From: Bradyrhizobium glycinis
Lineage (GTDB): Bacteria > Pseudomonadota > Alphaproteobacteria > Rhizobiales > Xanthobacteraceae
Length of the DNA: 64,000 nt
Assembly: GCF_016031655.1 (NCBI RefSeq)
Contig: NZ_JACCHQ010000033.1
Location: 1-64,000, forward strand
Direction: 5' to 3'
Shown here: positions 18,905 through 26,922 of the stretch, piece after piece
Position numbering within the stretch: the first letter of the stretch is position 1
Layout: every line of letters begins with the position of its first letter
Made by a program: the position numbers and the translations under genes
Notes under the pieces: model-generated
What the model saw: only the letters and a program-made list of their open reading frames with translations
Told to the model about the DNA's origin: nothing
Databases searched by the model: none

Positions 18905-19216
18905 ATGGCGCTCCAGCTGCGACCGAACTGCGAATATTGCGATTGCGATCTGCCGCCCGACGCAACCAATGCGCGGATCTGCTCCTATGAATGCACGTTC
19001 TGTGCGGACTGCGTCGAAACCAAGCTGTTCAATGTCTGCCCGAATTGCGGCGGCGGCTTTGCCCCGCGCCCGATCAGGCCGGCGCAGGAATGGCGGCCGG
19101 GCGTGTGCACCGCCAAGCAGATGCCGTCGGACAAGCGGGTGCATCTGAAGTACAGCGTGGAGGATGTCGCGGCGCATTGTGCGCGGGTGCGCGACGTGCC
19201 GCCGGAGCGGCGGTAG
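18905..19216 (+). CDS. DUF1272 zinc-binding protein
   Basis: 103 residues from ATG 18905 with GGAG upstream. The N-terminal 55 residues are DUF1272-like, with Cys pairs in NCEYCDCDLP, CSYECTFCADC and CPNCGG that suggest two zinc sites in a RING-like arrangement. The C-terminal half has no recognised domain. The function of the family is unknown. It follows the Lrp gene by 74 bases on the same strand and may be co-transcribed with it. Confidence 0.85.
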   Translation: MALQLRPNCEYCDCDLPPDATNARICSYECTFCADCVETKLFNVCPNCGGGFAPRPIRPAQEWRPGVCTAKQMPSDKRVHLKYSVEDVAAHCARVRDVPPERR

Positions 19217-19228
19217 GCTCTGCCCACG

Positions 19229-19317
19229 CCGTCATTGCGAGGAGCCCTTGCGACGAAGCAATCCAGGCTGCCGCCGCGGAAAGATTCTGGATTGCTTCGC
19301 TGCGCTCGCAATGACGG
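19229..19317. repeat. Palindromic repeat, family C
   Basis: An 89-base element with perfect terminal inverted repeats (CCGTCATTGCGAG at 19229-19241, complement at 19305-19317) and an inner inverted repeat (GAAGCAATCCAG at 19255-19266 with 19287-19298). It starts 13 bases after the DUF1272 stop and ends 21 bases before the convergent fahA stop. This type of sequence is common in rhizobial genomes; only this copy was seen here. Confidence 0.82.
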
Positions 19318-19338
19318 AGGTTGTGGTGGCGACCGCGG

Positions 19339-20607
19339 CTACTCCGCCGCCAATATCGTCCCCTCGACCTCGCCGAACCCCACGCGATAGCCGTTGCCCT
19401 GGCACCAGCCGCGCATGACGAGGCTGTCGCCGTCTTCGAGGAACGAGCGCCTGGCGCCACCTGGCAATTCGACCGGCTCGGTGCCGTTCCAGCTGATCTC
19501 GAGCAGGCTGCCGCGCTGGTTCTTCTCCGGGCCGGAGATGGTGCCGCTCCCTAAGAGATCGCCGACATTCATGGCGCAGCCGCTAGACGCGTGGTGCATC
19601 AATTGCTGCACCGAGGACCAGTACATGTACTTGAAATTGGTGCGGCTGATGCTGGCGGGCGCATTGGCACCTGCAGCGCGCAAGGAGACGTCGAGCTCGA
19701 CGTCGTAGTTCTGGGGCCTCGTCTGCTTGAGATAATCGAGCGGCACCGGCTGCTGCTCCGGCCCGTTCAGGCGGAACGGCTCCAGCGCCTCGCGCGTCAC
19801 CACCCAGGGGCTGATCGACGTCGCGAAGGCTTTTGCCAGGAACGGGCCGAGCGGCACATATTCCCATTGCTGGATGTCGCGTGCGCTCCAGTCGTTGAGC
19901 AGCACGAAACCGAAGATCATTTCCTCCGCCTGCTGCTCGCTCAGCATGCCGCCCATCGGCGACGGCTGGCCGATCACGACGCCCATCTCCAGCTCGAAAT
20001 CGAGCCGCTTGCACGGCGCAAAGCTCGGCAGCTCCACATTCGGCGGCTTCAGCTGCCCGCGCGGCCGCTTCACTTGGGTGCCGGAGACGACCACGGTGGA
20101 GGCGCGGCCGTTATAGGCGATCGGCATGTGCAGCCAGTTCGGCTGCAGCGCATTGTCCTTGCCGCGGAACATGACGCCGACATTGGTGGCGTGCTCTTTC
20201 GAGGAATAGAAGTCGGTGTAGCCGGAGACGGTGAAGGGCATGTGGAGCTTCGCATCGCGCATGGGAACAAGAGCGTGCGAACGCAACTGCTCGTTGTCGC
20301 GCAGCTCCGGATTGTCGTGTCGCAACAGCTCGCTGATACGCGCACGGGTTTTCGACCAAACCTTCGGACCCAGATACATCAGAGCGTTTAGTCCTCCAGC
20401 AAATGTGCCGGGTTCGCCCGCACTGATCAGGCCATCTTGCTCAAGCTCCCAGAGATCAAGCACGTAGTCGCCAATCGCTACGCCGAGGCGCGGGGCGCGG
20501 CCATCCTTGGTCGAGAACACGCCATAGGGCAGGTTCTGGATCGGGAAGTCGGACGAAGGATCGACTTCGATGAAGGAGCGGAGGCTGGGGTCGTTGGGGT
20601 GGGGCAT
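19339..20607 (-). CDS. fahA: Fumarylacetoacetase
   Basis: 422 residues from ATG 20607, the usual length; a longer upstream frame crosses a repeat element and is rejected. It hydrolyses fumarylacetoacetate to fumarate and acetoacetate, the last step of homogentisate breakdown. The N-terminal domain has NLPYGVFST and LGVAIGDYVLDLWEL. The metal-binding carboxylates are in LDFELEMGVVIG and LLNDWSARDIQQWEYVPLGPFLAK. It follows hmgA on the same strand, but 194 bases apart because a family B repeat sits between them. No gene for maleylacetoacetate isomerase is in the window. Confidence 0.96.
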   Translation of the reverse strand: MPHPNDPSLRSFIEVDPSSDFPIQNLPYGVFSTKDGRAPRLGVAIGDYVLDLWELEQDGLISAGEPGTFAGGLNALMYLGPKVWSKTRARISELLRHDNPELRDNEQLRSHALVPMRDAKLHMPFTVSGYTDFYSSKEHATNVGVMFRGKDNALQPNWLHMPIAYNGRASTVVVSGTQVKRPRGQLKPPNVELPSFAPCKRLDFELEMGVVIGQPSPMGGMLSEQQAEEMIFGFVLLNDWSARDIQQWEYVPLGPFLAKAFATSISPWVVTREALEPFRLNGPEQQPVPLDYLKQTRPQNYDVELDVSLRAAGANAPASISRTNFKYMYWSSVQQLMHHASSGCAMNVGDLLGSGTISGPEKNQRGSLLEISWNGTEPVELPGGARRSFLEDGDSLVMRGWCQGNGYRVGFGEVEGTILAAE

Positions 20608-20638
20608 TGGTTTTCCGTTGCGGAGCGGTGACGGTTTC

Positions 20639-20793
20639 ACCCTCCCCTGGAGGGGGAGGGTCGGTTCGCATGAAGCGGAGCGGAATGCGAAACGGGGTGG
20701 GGTGATCTCTCCGCTCGGGCACCGCCTCAATGGAGAGACCGTCACCCCACCCCGCTCGCTGACGCGCGCGACCCTCCCCCTCCAGGGGAGGGT
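20639..20793. repeat. GC-rich palindromic repeat, family B copy 1
   Basis: A 155-base element with perfect 25-base terminal inverted repeats (20639-20663 and 20769-20793; core CCCTCCCCTGGAGGGGGAGG). Inside is a second inverted pair, CGGGGTGGGGTGA with TCACCCCACCCCG. It fills most of the gap between hmgA and fahA. Other copies are at 58305 and 61501. Confidence 0.9.
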
Positions 20794-20801
20794 AAGAGGC
20801 A

Positions 20802-22148
20802 TCACGGCTTGCTCGGATCGAACCGCTTCTCCAGGCCCTTCCAGCAATCGGCGTAATCGTCCTGCAGCGTCGAGGACTTCGCGGCATGGGCGGTGACGCG
20901 CTGCGGGTAGCGGGTCTCGAACATGAAGGCCATGGTGCCGGTCAGCTTCACCGGCTTCAATTCGCCGTTGCTGGCGTGATCGAAGGCGTCGCGGTCGGGG
21001 CCGTGCGGCAGCATGCAATTGTGCAAAGAGATGCCGCCGGGGACGAAGCCCTGCGGCTTGGCGTCGTAGACGCCGTAGATCAGGCCCATGAACTCGCTCA
21101 TGATGTTCATGTGGTACCAGGGCGGGCGGAAGGTGTTCTCGGCGACCATCCAGCGCTCGGGGAAGATGACGAAATCGATGTTCGCGGTGCCCGCGGTCTC
21201 CGACGGCGAGGTCAGCACCGTGAAGATCGAGGGATCGGGATGGTCGAAGCCGATCGCGCCGACCGGAGAGAAGGTGCGCAGATCATACTTGTACGGCGCG
21301 TAATTGCCGTGCCAGGCCACCACATCGATCGGCGAATGCGGCAGCCTGGTCTTGAACAGCGAGCCGCCCCATTTCACGTAGAGCTCGGTCGGCGTGTCCT
21401 TGTCCTCGTAGTTTGCGACCGGCGTCAGGAAGTCGCGCGCATTGGCGAGGCAATTGGCGCCGATCGGCCCGCGCTCCGGCAGCGTGAAGGCGCCGCCGTA
21501 ATTCTCGCAGAGATAACCGCGCGCCGGGCCGTTCGGAATCTCGACGCGGAACTTGACGCCGCGCGGGATCACCACGATCTCGCCGGGCTCGGCGTCGATG
21601 CGGCCGAACTCGGTGACGAGGCGCAGATTGCCCTGCTGCAGCACGAACATCAGCTCGCCGTCGGCGTCGTAGAAATGCTGGTCCACCATCGACTTGGTGA
21701 TGAGATAGACATGCGCGGCCATGCCGGCCTGCGTATTCACATCCCCCGCCGTCGTCATGGTCTGCACACCCTGGACGAAGGTGACCTCCTCCTCCGGCAG
21801 TGGCGTCGGATCCCAGCGCAGCTGCGCGATCGGCAGGTCGTATTCGTGGCACGGCGCCGAACGCCACAGGCCGGCATCGACCTTCTCGAAGCGGCCGGAA
21901 TGCTTCACGGAAGGGCGGATGCGATAGAGCCAGGAGCGCTCATTGCTGCCGCGCGGCGCGGTGAAGGGCGAGCCCGAGAGCTGCTCGGCATAGAGCCCGT
22001 AGGCGCAGCGCTGCGGCGAGTTGCGCCCGATCGGCAGCGCGCCCGGCAGCGCCTCGGTCTCGAAAGAGTTGCCGAAGCCGGACATGTAGCCCGGCGTCAC
22101 CTGGGCCGAGCTGCGGATGATCTGGTCAGGCGAGGTATTGATGTTCAT
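20802..22148 (-). CDS. hmgA: Homogentisate 1,2-dioxygenase
   Basis: 448 residues from ATG 22148 behind an excellent AGGAGG; length and sequence are typical. It opens the homogentisate ring to maleylacetoacetate using iron(II). The N-terminus has YMSGFGNSFETEALPGALP, and the iron-ligand region shows PPWYHMNIMSEFMGLIYG followed by GGISLHNCMLPHGPD, with the expected His/Glu/His residues. It starts two bases from the stop codon of the upstream MBL gene, so the two are certainly co-transcribed. The product feeds FahA after isomerisation. Confidence 0.97.
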   Translation of the reverse strand: MNINTSPDQIIRSSAQVTPGYMSGFGNSFETEALPGALPIGRNSPQRCAYGLYAEQLSGSPFTAPRGSNERSWLYRIRPSVKHSGRFEKVDAGLWRSAPCHEYDLPIAQLRWDPTPLPEEEVTFVQGVQTMTTAGDVNTQAGMAAHVYLITKSMVDQHFYDADGELMFVLQQGNLRLVTEFGRIDAEPGEIVVIPRGVKFRVEIPNGPARGYLCENYGGAFTLPERGPIGANCLANARDFLTPVANYEDKDTPTELYVKWGGSLFKTRLPHSPIDVVAWHGNYAPYKYDLRTFSPVGAIGFDHPDPSIFTVLTSPSETAGTANIDFVIFPERWMVAENTFRPPWYHMNIMSEFMGLIYGVYDAKPQGFVPGGISLHNCMLPHGPDRDAFDHASNGELKPVKLTGTMAFMFETRYPQRVTAHAAKSSTLQDDYADCWKGLEKRFDPSKP

Positions 22149-22150
22149 GA

Positions 22151-23107
22151 CTATCCTCCTCCTTGCAGGGCGGCCCACATTTCCTGGTCGCGCTTGTCGG
22201 TCCAGATCACGGGGTCGTCTATACCGGACGCTTCGTCGTAGGCGCGCGACACGTTGAACGGCAGGCAGTGCTCGTAAATGGCAAAGCTCGAGAATTTCGG
22301 ATCCATCACCTCGCGCGTCGCCGCCATGGATTCCTTCAGCGTGCGGCCCCTGGCGACCGAGATTTCGGCCGCGCCGTAGAGCGAAGTGACGAAGTCGCGC
22401 GTCATCGCGATAGCCTCGCGCACCGTGGCGGTGCCCTTCAGCGCATCGCCACGGCCGGGCGCGATCGCCTTCGGATTGAAGTTGCGGATCTCGTTCAGCG
22501 TCATCGGCCATTCGCGCAAATGCGCATCGCCGCAATAGCAGGCCGAATGATATTCGATGAGGTCGCCGGAGAACATCACCTCCGCATCCGGCACCCAGGC
22601 GACGATGTCGCCCGAGGTGTGGCCGGCGCCCAGCTGCATCAGGCGTACCTCGCGCTTGCCGAGATAGATCGTCATCTCGCCTTCGAAGGTCAGCGTCGGC
22701 CAGGTCAGGCCGGGGATGCTGGCGGCATCCTGGAACAGGCGCGGAAAGCGGCCGTACTCGGAATCCCAATCCTGCTGGCCGCGCTCCGCGATCAGCCGAT
22801 GGGTCTCCTGCGAGGCGACGATGCCCTGCGCGTGATAGGCGGAGGCGCCCAGCACGCGCACGGCGTGGTAATGCGACAGCACGACATATTTGATCGGCTT
22901 GTCGGTCACGGCGCGGACCCGCTCGATCACCTTGTTCGCCATCGCCGGCGTCGCCTGGGCGTCGAACACGAGGCAGCCATCGTCGCCGACGATCACGGCC
23001 GTGTTGGGATCGCCCTCGGCGGTGAAGGCATAGAGATCGGTGCCGATCTCGGAGAAGGTGATCTTCTTCTCGGAGAGATCGCCGGTGGATGCGAAGTTCT
23101 TCGCCAT
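22151..23107 (-). CDS. MBL-fold protein with altered metal motif
   Basis: 318 residues from ATG 23107 with AAGGA upstream. The metallo-beta-lactamase fold is clear (LVFDAQATPAMANKVIERV, KYVVLSHYHAVRVLGASAY, GAGHTSGDIVAWVPDAEVMFSGDLIEYH). However, the usual HxHxDH metal motif reads HYHAVR: the Asp and last His of the second metal site are replaced by Val and Arg. Later His (GHTSGD) and Asp (SGDL) ligands remain, so a one-metal centre is possible. Tight spacing to hmgA and to the DUF2783 gene places it in homogentisate metabolism. Its reaction is unknown; hydrolysis of a lactone or thioester intermediate is a guess. Confidence 0.85.
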   Translation of the reverse strand: MAKNFASTGDLSEKKITFSEIGTDLYAFTAEGDPNTAVIVGDDGCLVFDAQATPAMANKVIERVRAVTDKPIKYVVLSHYHAVRVLGASAYHAQGIVASQETHRLIAERGQQDWDSEYGRFPRLFQDAASIPGLTWPTLTFEGEMTIYLGKREVRLMQLGAGHTSGDIVAWVPDAEVMFSGDLIEYHSACYCGDAHLREWPMTLNEIRNFNPKAIAPGRGDALKGTATVREAIAMTRDFVTSLYGAAEISVARGRTLKESMAATREVMDPKFSSFAIYEHCLPFNVSRAYDEASGIDDPVIWTDKRDQEMWAALQGGG

Positions 23108-23125
23108 GCGTTCGTCCTTACGGGG

Positions 23126-23350
23126 TTATTGTTGTTGCTGCTGTTGCTGCTGACCGTCGATCATACGGCGCCTGGCGAGTCCGATCGCCTCGCGCAGCAC
23201 GTCGATGTCGCCGATATGGTTGGCGAGGATCAGCACCAGCGCCGCGTCGAAATCGGCGCTCTGCTCCTCGGTCAGGCCGCGATGCGCCTCGACCATGGCG
23301 CGGAAGGCATCGTCGGGGCGCGCGAAGTTCGAGCTGGTGGAGAGCGGCAT
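23126..23350 (-). CDS. DUF2783-like small protein with C-terminal polyglutamine
   Basis: 74 residues from ATG 23350 with GAGG upstream. The body resembles DUF2783 proteins (FARPDDAFRAMVEAHRGLTEEQSADFDAALVLILANHIGD in part), all helical and soluble. It ends in eight glutamines (CAG/CAA codons at 23129-23152) directly before the stop. It lies eight bases after the stop of the FAD hydroxylase gene and 18 before the MBL gene. The small protein next to a flavin hydroxylase recalls MhaB, the coupling protein of 3-hydroxyphenylacetate 6-hydroxylase; that role is inferred. Confidence 0.82.
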   Translation of the reverse strand: MPLSTSSNFARPDDAFRAMVEAHRGLTEEQSADFDAALVLILANHIGDIDVLREAIGLARRRMIDGQQQQQQQQ

Positions 23351-23358
23351 GCGAAACC

Positions 23359-24990
23359 TCAATTCAAGCCTGCGGCCCGCGACAGCGCCGCCGCGATCGC
23401 CTCGCGCGTCGGATGGCGGAAGCGCGCCGCGACATAACCATCGGGCCTGAGCAGATAGGCTGCGCCGGGCCCCGCGTCGTAGCGCCTGGCGGCGAGGCCG
23501 GAGGGGTCGCCCAGTCCTTTCTCGCCACCGATACGGATATTCTTCATGCCGTCGGGCGCATCGGGCGCAACGCCGTTGCTGAACGACAGCAGGGTGAAGT
23601 CCGTTCCGTCCTTACGGAAGGCGTCCGTCAGATAGCCCTGCTCGGCAATTGGCGCATCGAGCATGGAGCAGCCGGGCCGAGGTCCACCGGCCCACGCATC
23701 GGCATCGGGTGAGGACAGCGGCGTATCGTAGCTGCACGGCACCGACAGCCGGCCGCCATTGACCATGCGCTTGCCGAACTCGGTCTCCTTGGCCAGTGAC
23801 AGCACCGCCTTGCGCAGCCGCGCCTCCTGATGCGAGTTCGGCGCCATGAAGTCGGTCGAGCGGGTGGATTCCCGGATGTTCTCGTCGGCCGCCATGCTGC
23901 GCTCGATATGGTAGCTCTCCAGCAGGCTCGCAGGCGATTTGCCGCGCAGCACGCGGTCGAGCTTCCAGGACAGATTCTCCGCGTCTTCGAGTCCCGAGTT
24001 CGCGCCACGCGCGCCGAAGGGCGAGACCTGATGCGCGGAATCGCCGGCGAAGATCACGCGGCCATGGATGAAGCGGTCCATCCGCCGGCACTGGAATTTG
24101 TAGAGCGAAATCCACTCGAACTCGAACTTGTCGTGGCCGAGCATGCGCGCGATCCGCGGCCGCACGTTTTCCGGCTTCTTCTCGAGAACCGGATCGGCAT
24201 AGCGGTTGAGCTGAAGGTCGATGCGCCAGACGTCGTCGGGCTGCCGGTGCAGCAGCGCCGAACGCCCGGCATGGAACGGCGGATCGAACCAGAACCAGCG
24301 CTCGGTCGGAAATTCCGCGGTCATCTTGACGTCCGCGATCAGGAACTGATCCTCGAACACCTGGCCGGCGAATTCCGCCCCGACCATCTGCCGCAGCGAG
24401 GAGCGCGCGCCGTCGCAGGCGATGACATATTGCGAACTCAGGCGATAGGCGCCCTCCGGCGTCTCGATCGTCAGCGCTACGGAATCGTTGCGCTGCTCGA
24501 GCGCCGTCACCTTGTTGCGCCAGCGCAGGTCGATCTCCGGCAGCTCATTGATGCGATCGACCAGATAGGCCTCGGCGTAATATTGCTGGAGATTGATGAA
24601 GGCCGGCCGCTTGTGACCGTCTTCGGGCAGGAGATTGAACTGGTACAGCTGCTGTTCGCCGTGGAAGATCCGCCCGACACTCCACACCACGCCCTTCTCG
24701 ACCATGCGGTCGCCGACGCCGAGCCGGTCCCAATATTCCAGCGAGCGTTTCGAGAAGCAGATCGCGCGCGAACCCTCGCCGATGCGGTCAGCATCATCGA
24801 GCAGCACGACGCGCTGGCCGCGCTGGGCAAGATCGATCGCCAGCGACAACCCGACCGGGCCTGCACCGACGATCACGACCGGATGCTCCGCGGGGCTCGA
24901 GGCGGAGCGGTCCTGATCGGGGTGACGGCGATAGCCGAACTGGGTCTTGGCTTGAGCGGTCTTGGCGTGAGGGGTATTGGCCGGCGCCAT
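23359..24990 (-). CDS. FAD-dependent aromatic hydroxylase (MhpA/MhaA-like)
   Basis: 543 residues from ATG 24990 with GAGG upstream. The flavin monooxygenase motifs are all present: nucleotide-binding VVIVGAGPVGLSLAIDLAQRG (about 38-58), the DG motif VIACDGARSSLR and the GD motif VIFAGDSAHQVSPFGARGANSG. A thioredoxin-like C-terminal domain of the phenol hydroxylase family follows. The best-known relatives hydroxylate 3-hydroxyphenyl acids. As first gene before DUF2783, MBL, hmgA and fahA, it plausibly makes homogentisate from 3-hydroxyphenylacetate, as MhaA does. It diverges from a MarR regulator across a short promoter region. Confidence 0.9.
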   Translation of the reverse strand: MAPANTPHAKTAQAKTQFGYRRHPDQDRSASSPAEHPVVIVGAGPVGLSLAIDLAQRGQRVVLLDDADRIGEGSRAICFSKRSLEYWDRLGVGDRMVEKGVVWSVGRIFHGEQQLYQFNLLPEDGHKRPAFINLQQYYAEAYLVDRINELPEIDLRWRNKVTALEQRNDSVALTIETPEGAYRLSSQYVIACDGARSSLRQMVGAEFAGQVFEDQFLIADVKMTAEFPTERWFWFDPPFHAGRSALLHRQPDDVWRIDLQLNRYADPVLEKKPENVRPRIARMLGHDKFEFEWISLYKFQCRRMDRFIHGRVIFAGDSAHQVSPFGARGANSGLEDAENLSWKLDRVLRGKSPASLLESYHIERSMAADENIRESTRSTDFMAPNSHQEARLRKAVLSLAKETEFGKRMVNGGRLSVPCSYDTPLSSPDADAWAGGPRPGCSMLDAPIAEQGYLTDAFRKDGTDFTLLSFSNGVAPDAPDGMKNIRIGGEKGLGDPSGLAARRYDAGPGAAYLLRPDGYVAARFRHPTREAIAAALSRAAGLN

Positions 24991-25032
24991 ACACGAACCT
25001 CGGCTCTGGTCAGGACAGGATTGATCTGCTAG

Positions 25033-25052
25033 ATAGTCTCACGTGCAACTAT
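25033..25052. promoter_or_regulatory. MarR operator candidate
   Basis: A 20-base dyad, ATAGT-CTC-ACGT-GCA-ACTAT, with perfect outer arms and a perfect centre. It lies between the hydroxylase start (24990) and the MarR start (25102). The size and symmetry fit a MarR dimer site that could control both directions. Confidence 0.62.
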
Positions 25053-25101
25053 TTTGGACCGGAGCCGGCCGGCCGTCAACTGGAATTCGGAGGCGCTCTC
25101 C

Positions 25102-25644
25102 TTGGCGAGGACATCCAGCGACATTGCGTTCAAAGCGCGCGCGGCCAACGAGGCTTTGGCGCGGCCAAAGCCGCGGCTCGATCTGTTCAAGTTCGTGCCG
25201 TTCCGTCTCAACCGACTCGCGGCGGAAGTCAGTTCCGCGCTGTCCGTCGAATATCAGGAGCGCCACGGCCTCGACATTCCGGCCTGGCGCGTCATCGCCA
25301 CGCTCGGCTTCCGCAATGATGCCTGCAGCGCGCAGTACATCGCGCAGTGCACCCGCACGCACAAATCCACCATCAGCCGCGCGGTGACGACGCTGCTTAG
25401 CGACGGCCTGATCGAGCGGGTCGAGAACGCAGCCGACCGCCGTGAATTCCGGCTGCAACTGACCAGGAAGGGCCGCGCGCTCTACGAGGAGCTGTTCCCG
25501 CAATTGCTGCGGCGGGAGGACGAGATCCTCGCCTGCCTCTCCGCGCAGGAGCGCAAGCAATTGTCGGCCCTGCTCGGCAAGATCGAGCAGAGCCTCGATC
25601 TGATCCAGACCAGCGAAGAGGCCGACGCCAAGCAGGCGTACTAA
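25102..25644 (+). CDS. MarR-family regulator of the homogentisate cluster
   Basis: About 180 residues from TTG 25102, chosen because GGAGG (25089-25093) sits eight bases upstream; an in-frame TTG at 25054 would lack this and lies just past the dyad. The winged-helix domain contains IPAWRVIATLGFRNDACSAQYIAQ, the recognition helix THKSTISRAVTTLLSDGLIERV and a wing DRREFRLQLT. Divergent placement from the hydroxylase-hmgA-fahA run suggests it represses that run and responds to homogentisate or a precursor. Confidence 0.87.
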   Translation: MARTSSDIAFKARAANEALARPKPRLDLFKFVPFRLNRLAAEVSSALSVEYQERHGLDIPAWRVIATLGFRNDACSAQYIAQCTRTHKSTISRAVTTLLSDGLIERVENAADRREFRLQLTRKGRALYEELFPQLLRREDEILACLSAQERKQLSALLGKIEQSLDLIQTSEEADAKQAY

Positions 25645-25875
25645 ATTGGCGGCTCGAAAATCCCTCCGCGTTGTTGGTGGGAGTCCTGCCGGAACTCGCT
25701 GCCCCCGCGACAGCAGACTGTTTGCGTGTTCCTCTGTGAACACATCATTCACAATGGAACGGCGGCCCTTCATGGGAACGGCCTTCAGCGCTGTTCGCCG
25801 GTCAATTCTTCCCGAAACCAAACCCCGCGCCAATCGTTGGCCCCGTGCGCTGTCACTTCTCAGAGGAGGTGCCAA

Positions 25876-26106
25876 ATGAAGCGAATTATCCTCGCGCTCG
25901 CCGCGGCAGCCACATTGGCTGCGGGAGCGGTGACAACGGCGAATGCCGTGGAGTTTGGCGTCGGTCCAGGCGGCGTCTATGTGGGCCCCGACCGGGACTA
26001 CGGCTACTACGATCGGGACTACCGCGGTAGCTGCCGAACCATCGTCGAACACCGAACCAATCGCTTTGGTGAGGACGTTGTGGTTCGCCGACGCATCTGC
26101 GATTGA
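25876..26106 (+). CDS. Small exported protein, function unknown
   Basis: 76 residues from ATG 25876, with an excellent AGAGGAGGTG ribosome-binding site. A signal peptide (MKRIILALAAAATLAAGA..ANA) leaves a mature protein of about 52 residues, rich in Gly, Tyr, Asp and Arg (GPDRDYGYYDRDYRG) with two Cys that could form a disulphide (SCRTIVEHRT and RRRICD). It is followed by a strong terminator, so it is a single-gene unit. Similar short secreted Tyr/Arg-rich proteins are common in Bradyrhizobium, without known role. Confidence 0.85.
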   Translation: MKRIILALAAAATLAAGAVTTANAVEFGVGPGGVYVGPDRDYGYYDRDYRGSCRTIVEHRTNRFGEDVVVRRRICD

Positions 26107-26128
26107 TCGCAGTGAGTGATTAAGCTTT

Positions 26129-26158
26129 GGCCCCGACGCGCATCAGCGCGTCGGGGCC
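26129..26158 (+). terminator. Terminator after the small exported protein gene
   Basis: A perfect 12-base-pair stem, GGCCCCGACGCG with its complement, around the loop CATCAG (26141-26146), followed by TCATCTTA. It lies 22 bases after the stop codon. The U tract is weak but the stem is very stable. Confidence 0.8.
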
Positions 26159-26223
26159 TCATCTTAGGGGTCGCGAAGACGCTCCTTTGACCCACAGCCG
26201 AGCTTCGACGGCATGCTCATCAA

Positions 26224-26733
26224 TCAGGACGACGCCGACGTCGGGCCGGGCAAGCGTGGCAACCAGCGCGACACATTGGCGCAATAGGTGTCGTACTCCG
26301 CTCCAAATGTCCTGCGCAGCGTCGGCTCCTCATAAGCCAGCACGAAGATGTGGAAGCCGATCCACAGTAGCGCGCCGTACACCAGAAGCCCTGTGTTTCC
26401 GAGGATCAGTCCCTGGCCAAGTACAATCGCCACCAGGGCAAGATAGATCGGATTGCGGACATAACGATTGGGGCCGGTGATCACCAAATGTTGCGTTGGT
26501 GCGACCGGCGCTGGCGTGCCGCCGCCTTGCAGCACAAATCGTATGAAGGTTTCGACCAGCACCGGAATGCCGAGCAGGATCAGAACCCCGCCGAACCATC
26601 GGATAATCTGGAGATCGAAGAACGGCGCTTGCAGAAGCCATTGCGAAATCCACCACGGCACGACACCGGCGACCGTCGTGGGGGCAATCAGAAAAAAGAC
26701 CGCCGACCCCAGAGCTGCCGAGCCTCTGGTCAT
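26224..26733 (-). CDS. Isoprenylcysteine carboxyl methyltransferase-family membrane protein
   Basis: 169 residues from ATG 26733 with GGAG seven bases upstream; an earlier in-frame start at 26796 adds a charged leader and is less likely. Four or five membrane segments, then the family's conserved C-terminal region with GPNRYVRNPIYLALVAIVLGQ and YEEPTLRRTFGAEYDTYCANVSRWLP, which resembles the S-adenosylmethionine-binding part of ICMT and phospholipid methyltransferases. The bacterial members' substrates are mostly unknown; a lipid or isoprenoid is likely. Confidence 0.86.
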   Translation of the reverse strand: MTRGSAALGSAVFFLIAPTTVAGVVPWWISQWLLQAPFFDLQIIRWFGGVLILLGIPVLVETFIRFVLQGGGTPAPVAPTQHLVITGPNRYVRNPIYLALVAIVLGQGLILGNTGLLVYGALLWIGFHIFVLAYEEPTLRRTFGAEYDTYCANVSRWLPRLPGPTSASS

Positions 26734-26922
26734 GATGTTGCTCCGGCCTCGCAAATCTGAGCGGGCACCCGCGATAGAACCGCGGTCACGCCTCATCGTA
26801 GCAGCCGGCAGTTGGGGCGACTAGGATTGACTGGCCGGGGTCGCACCGCTCACGACCGCTCCTGGCCCGACTCGGACCTCCGGCGATGCTCGTTTGCGCG
26901 CTGCTTGCACGCCCGGATTCCG

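Noticed and set aside
20608..21018. N-terminal extension of fumarylacetoacetase
   Set aside because: The extension is a translation of the family B repeat and part of hmgA in another frame.
22149..22769. N-terminal extension of homogentisate dioxygenase
   Set aside because: It overlaps the MBL gene; ATG 22148 has AGGAGG and the expected N-terminus.
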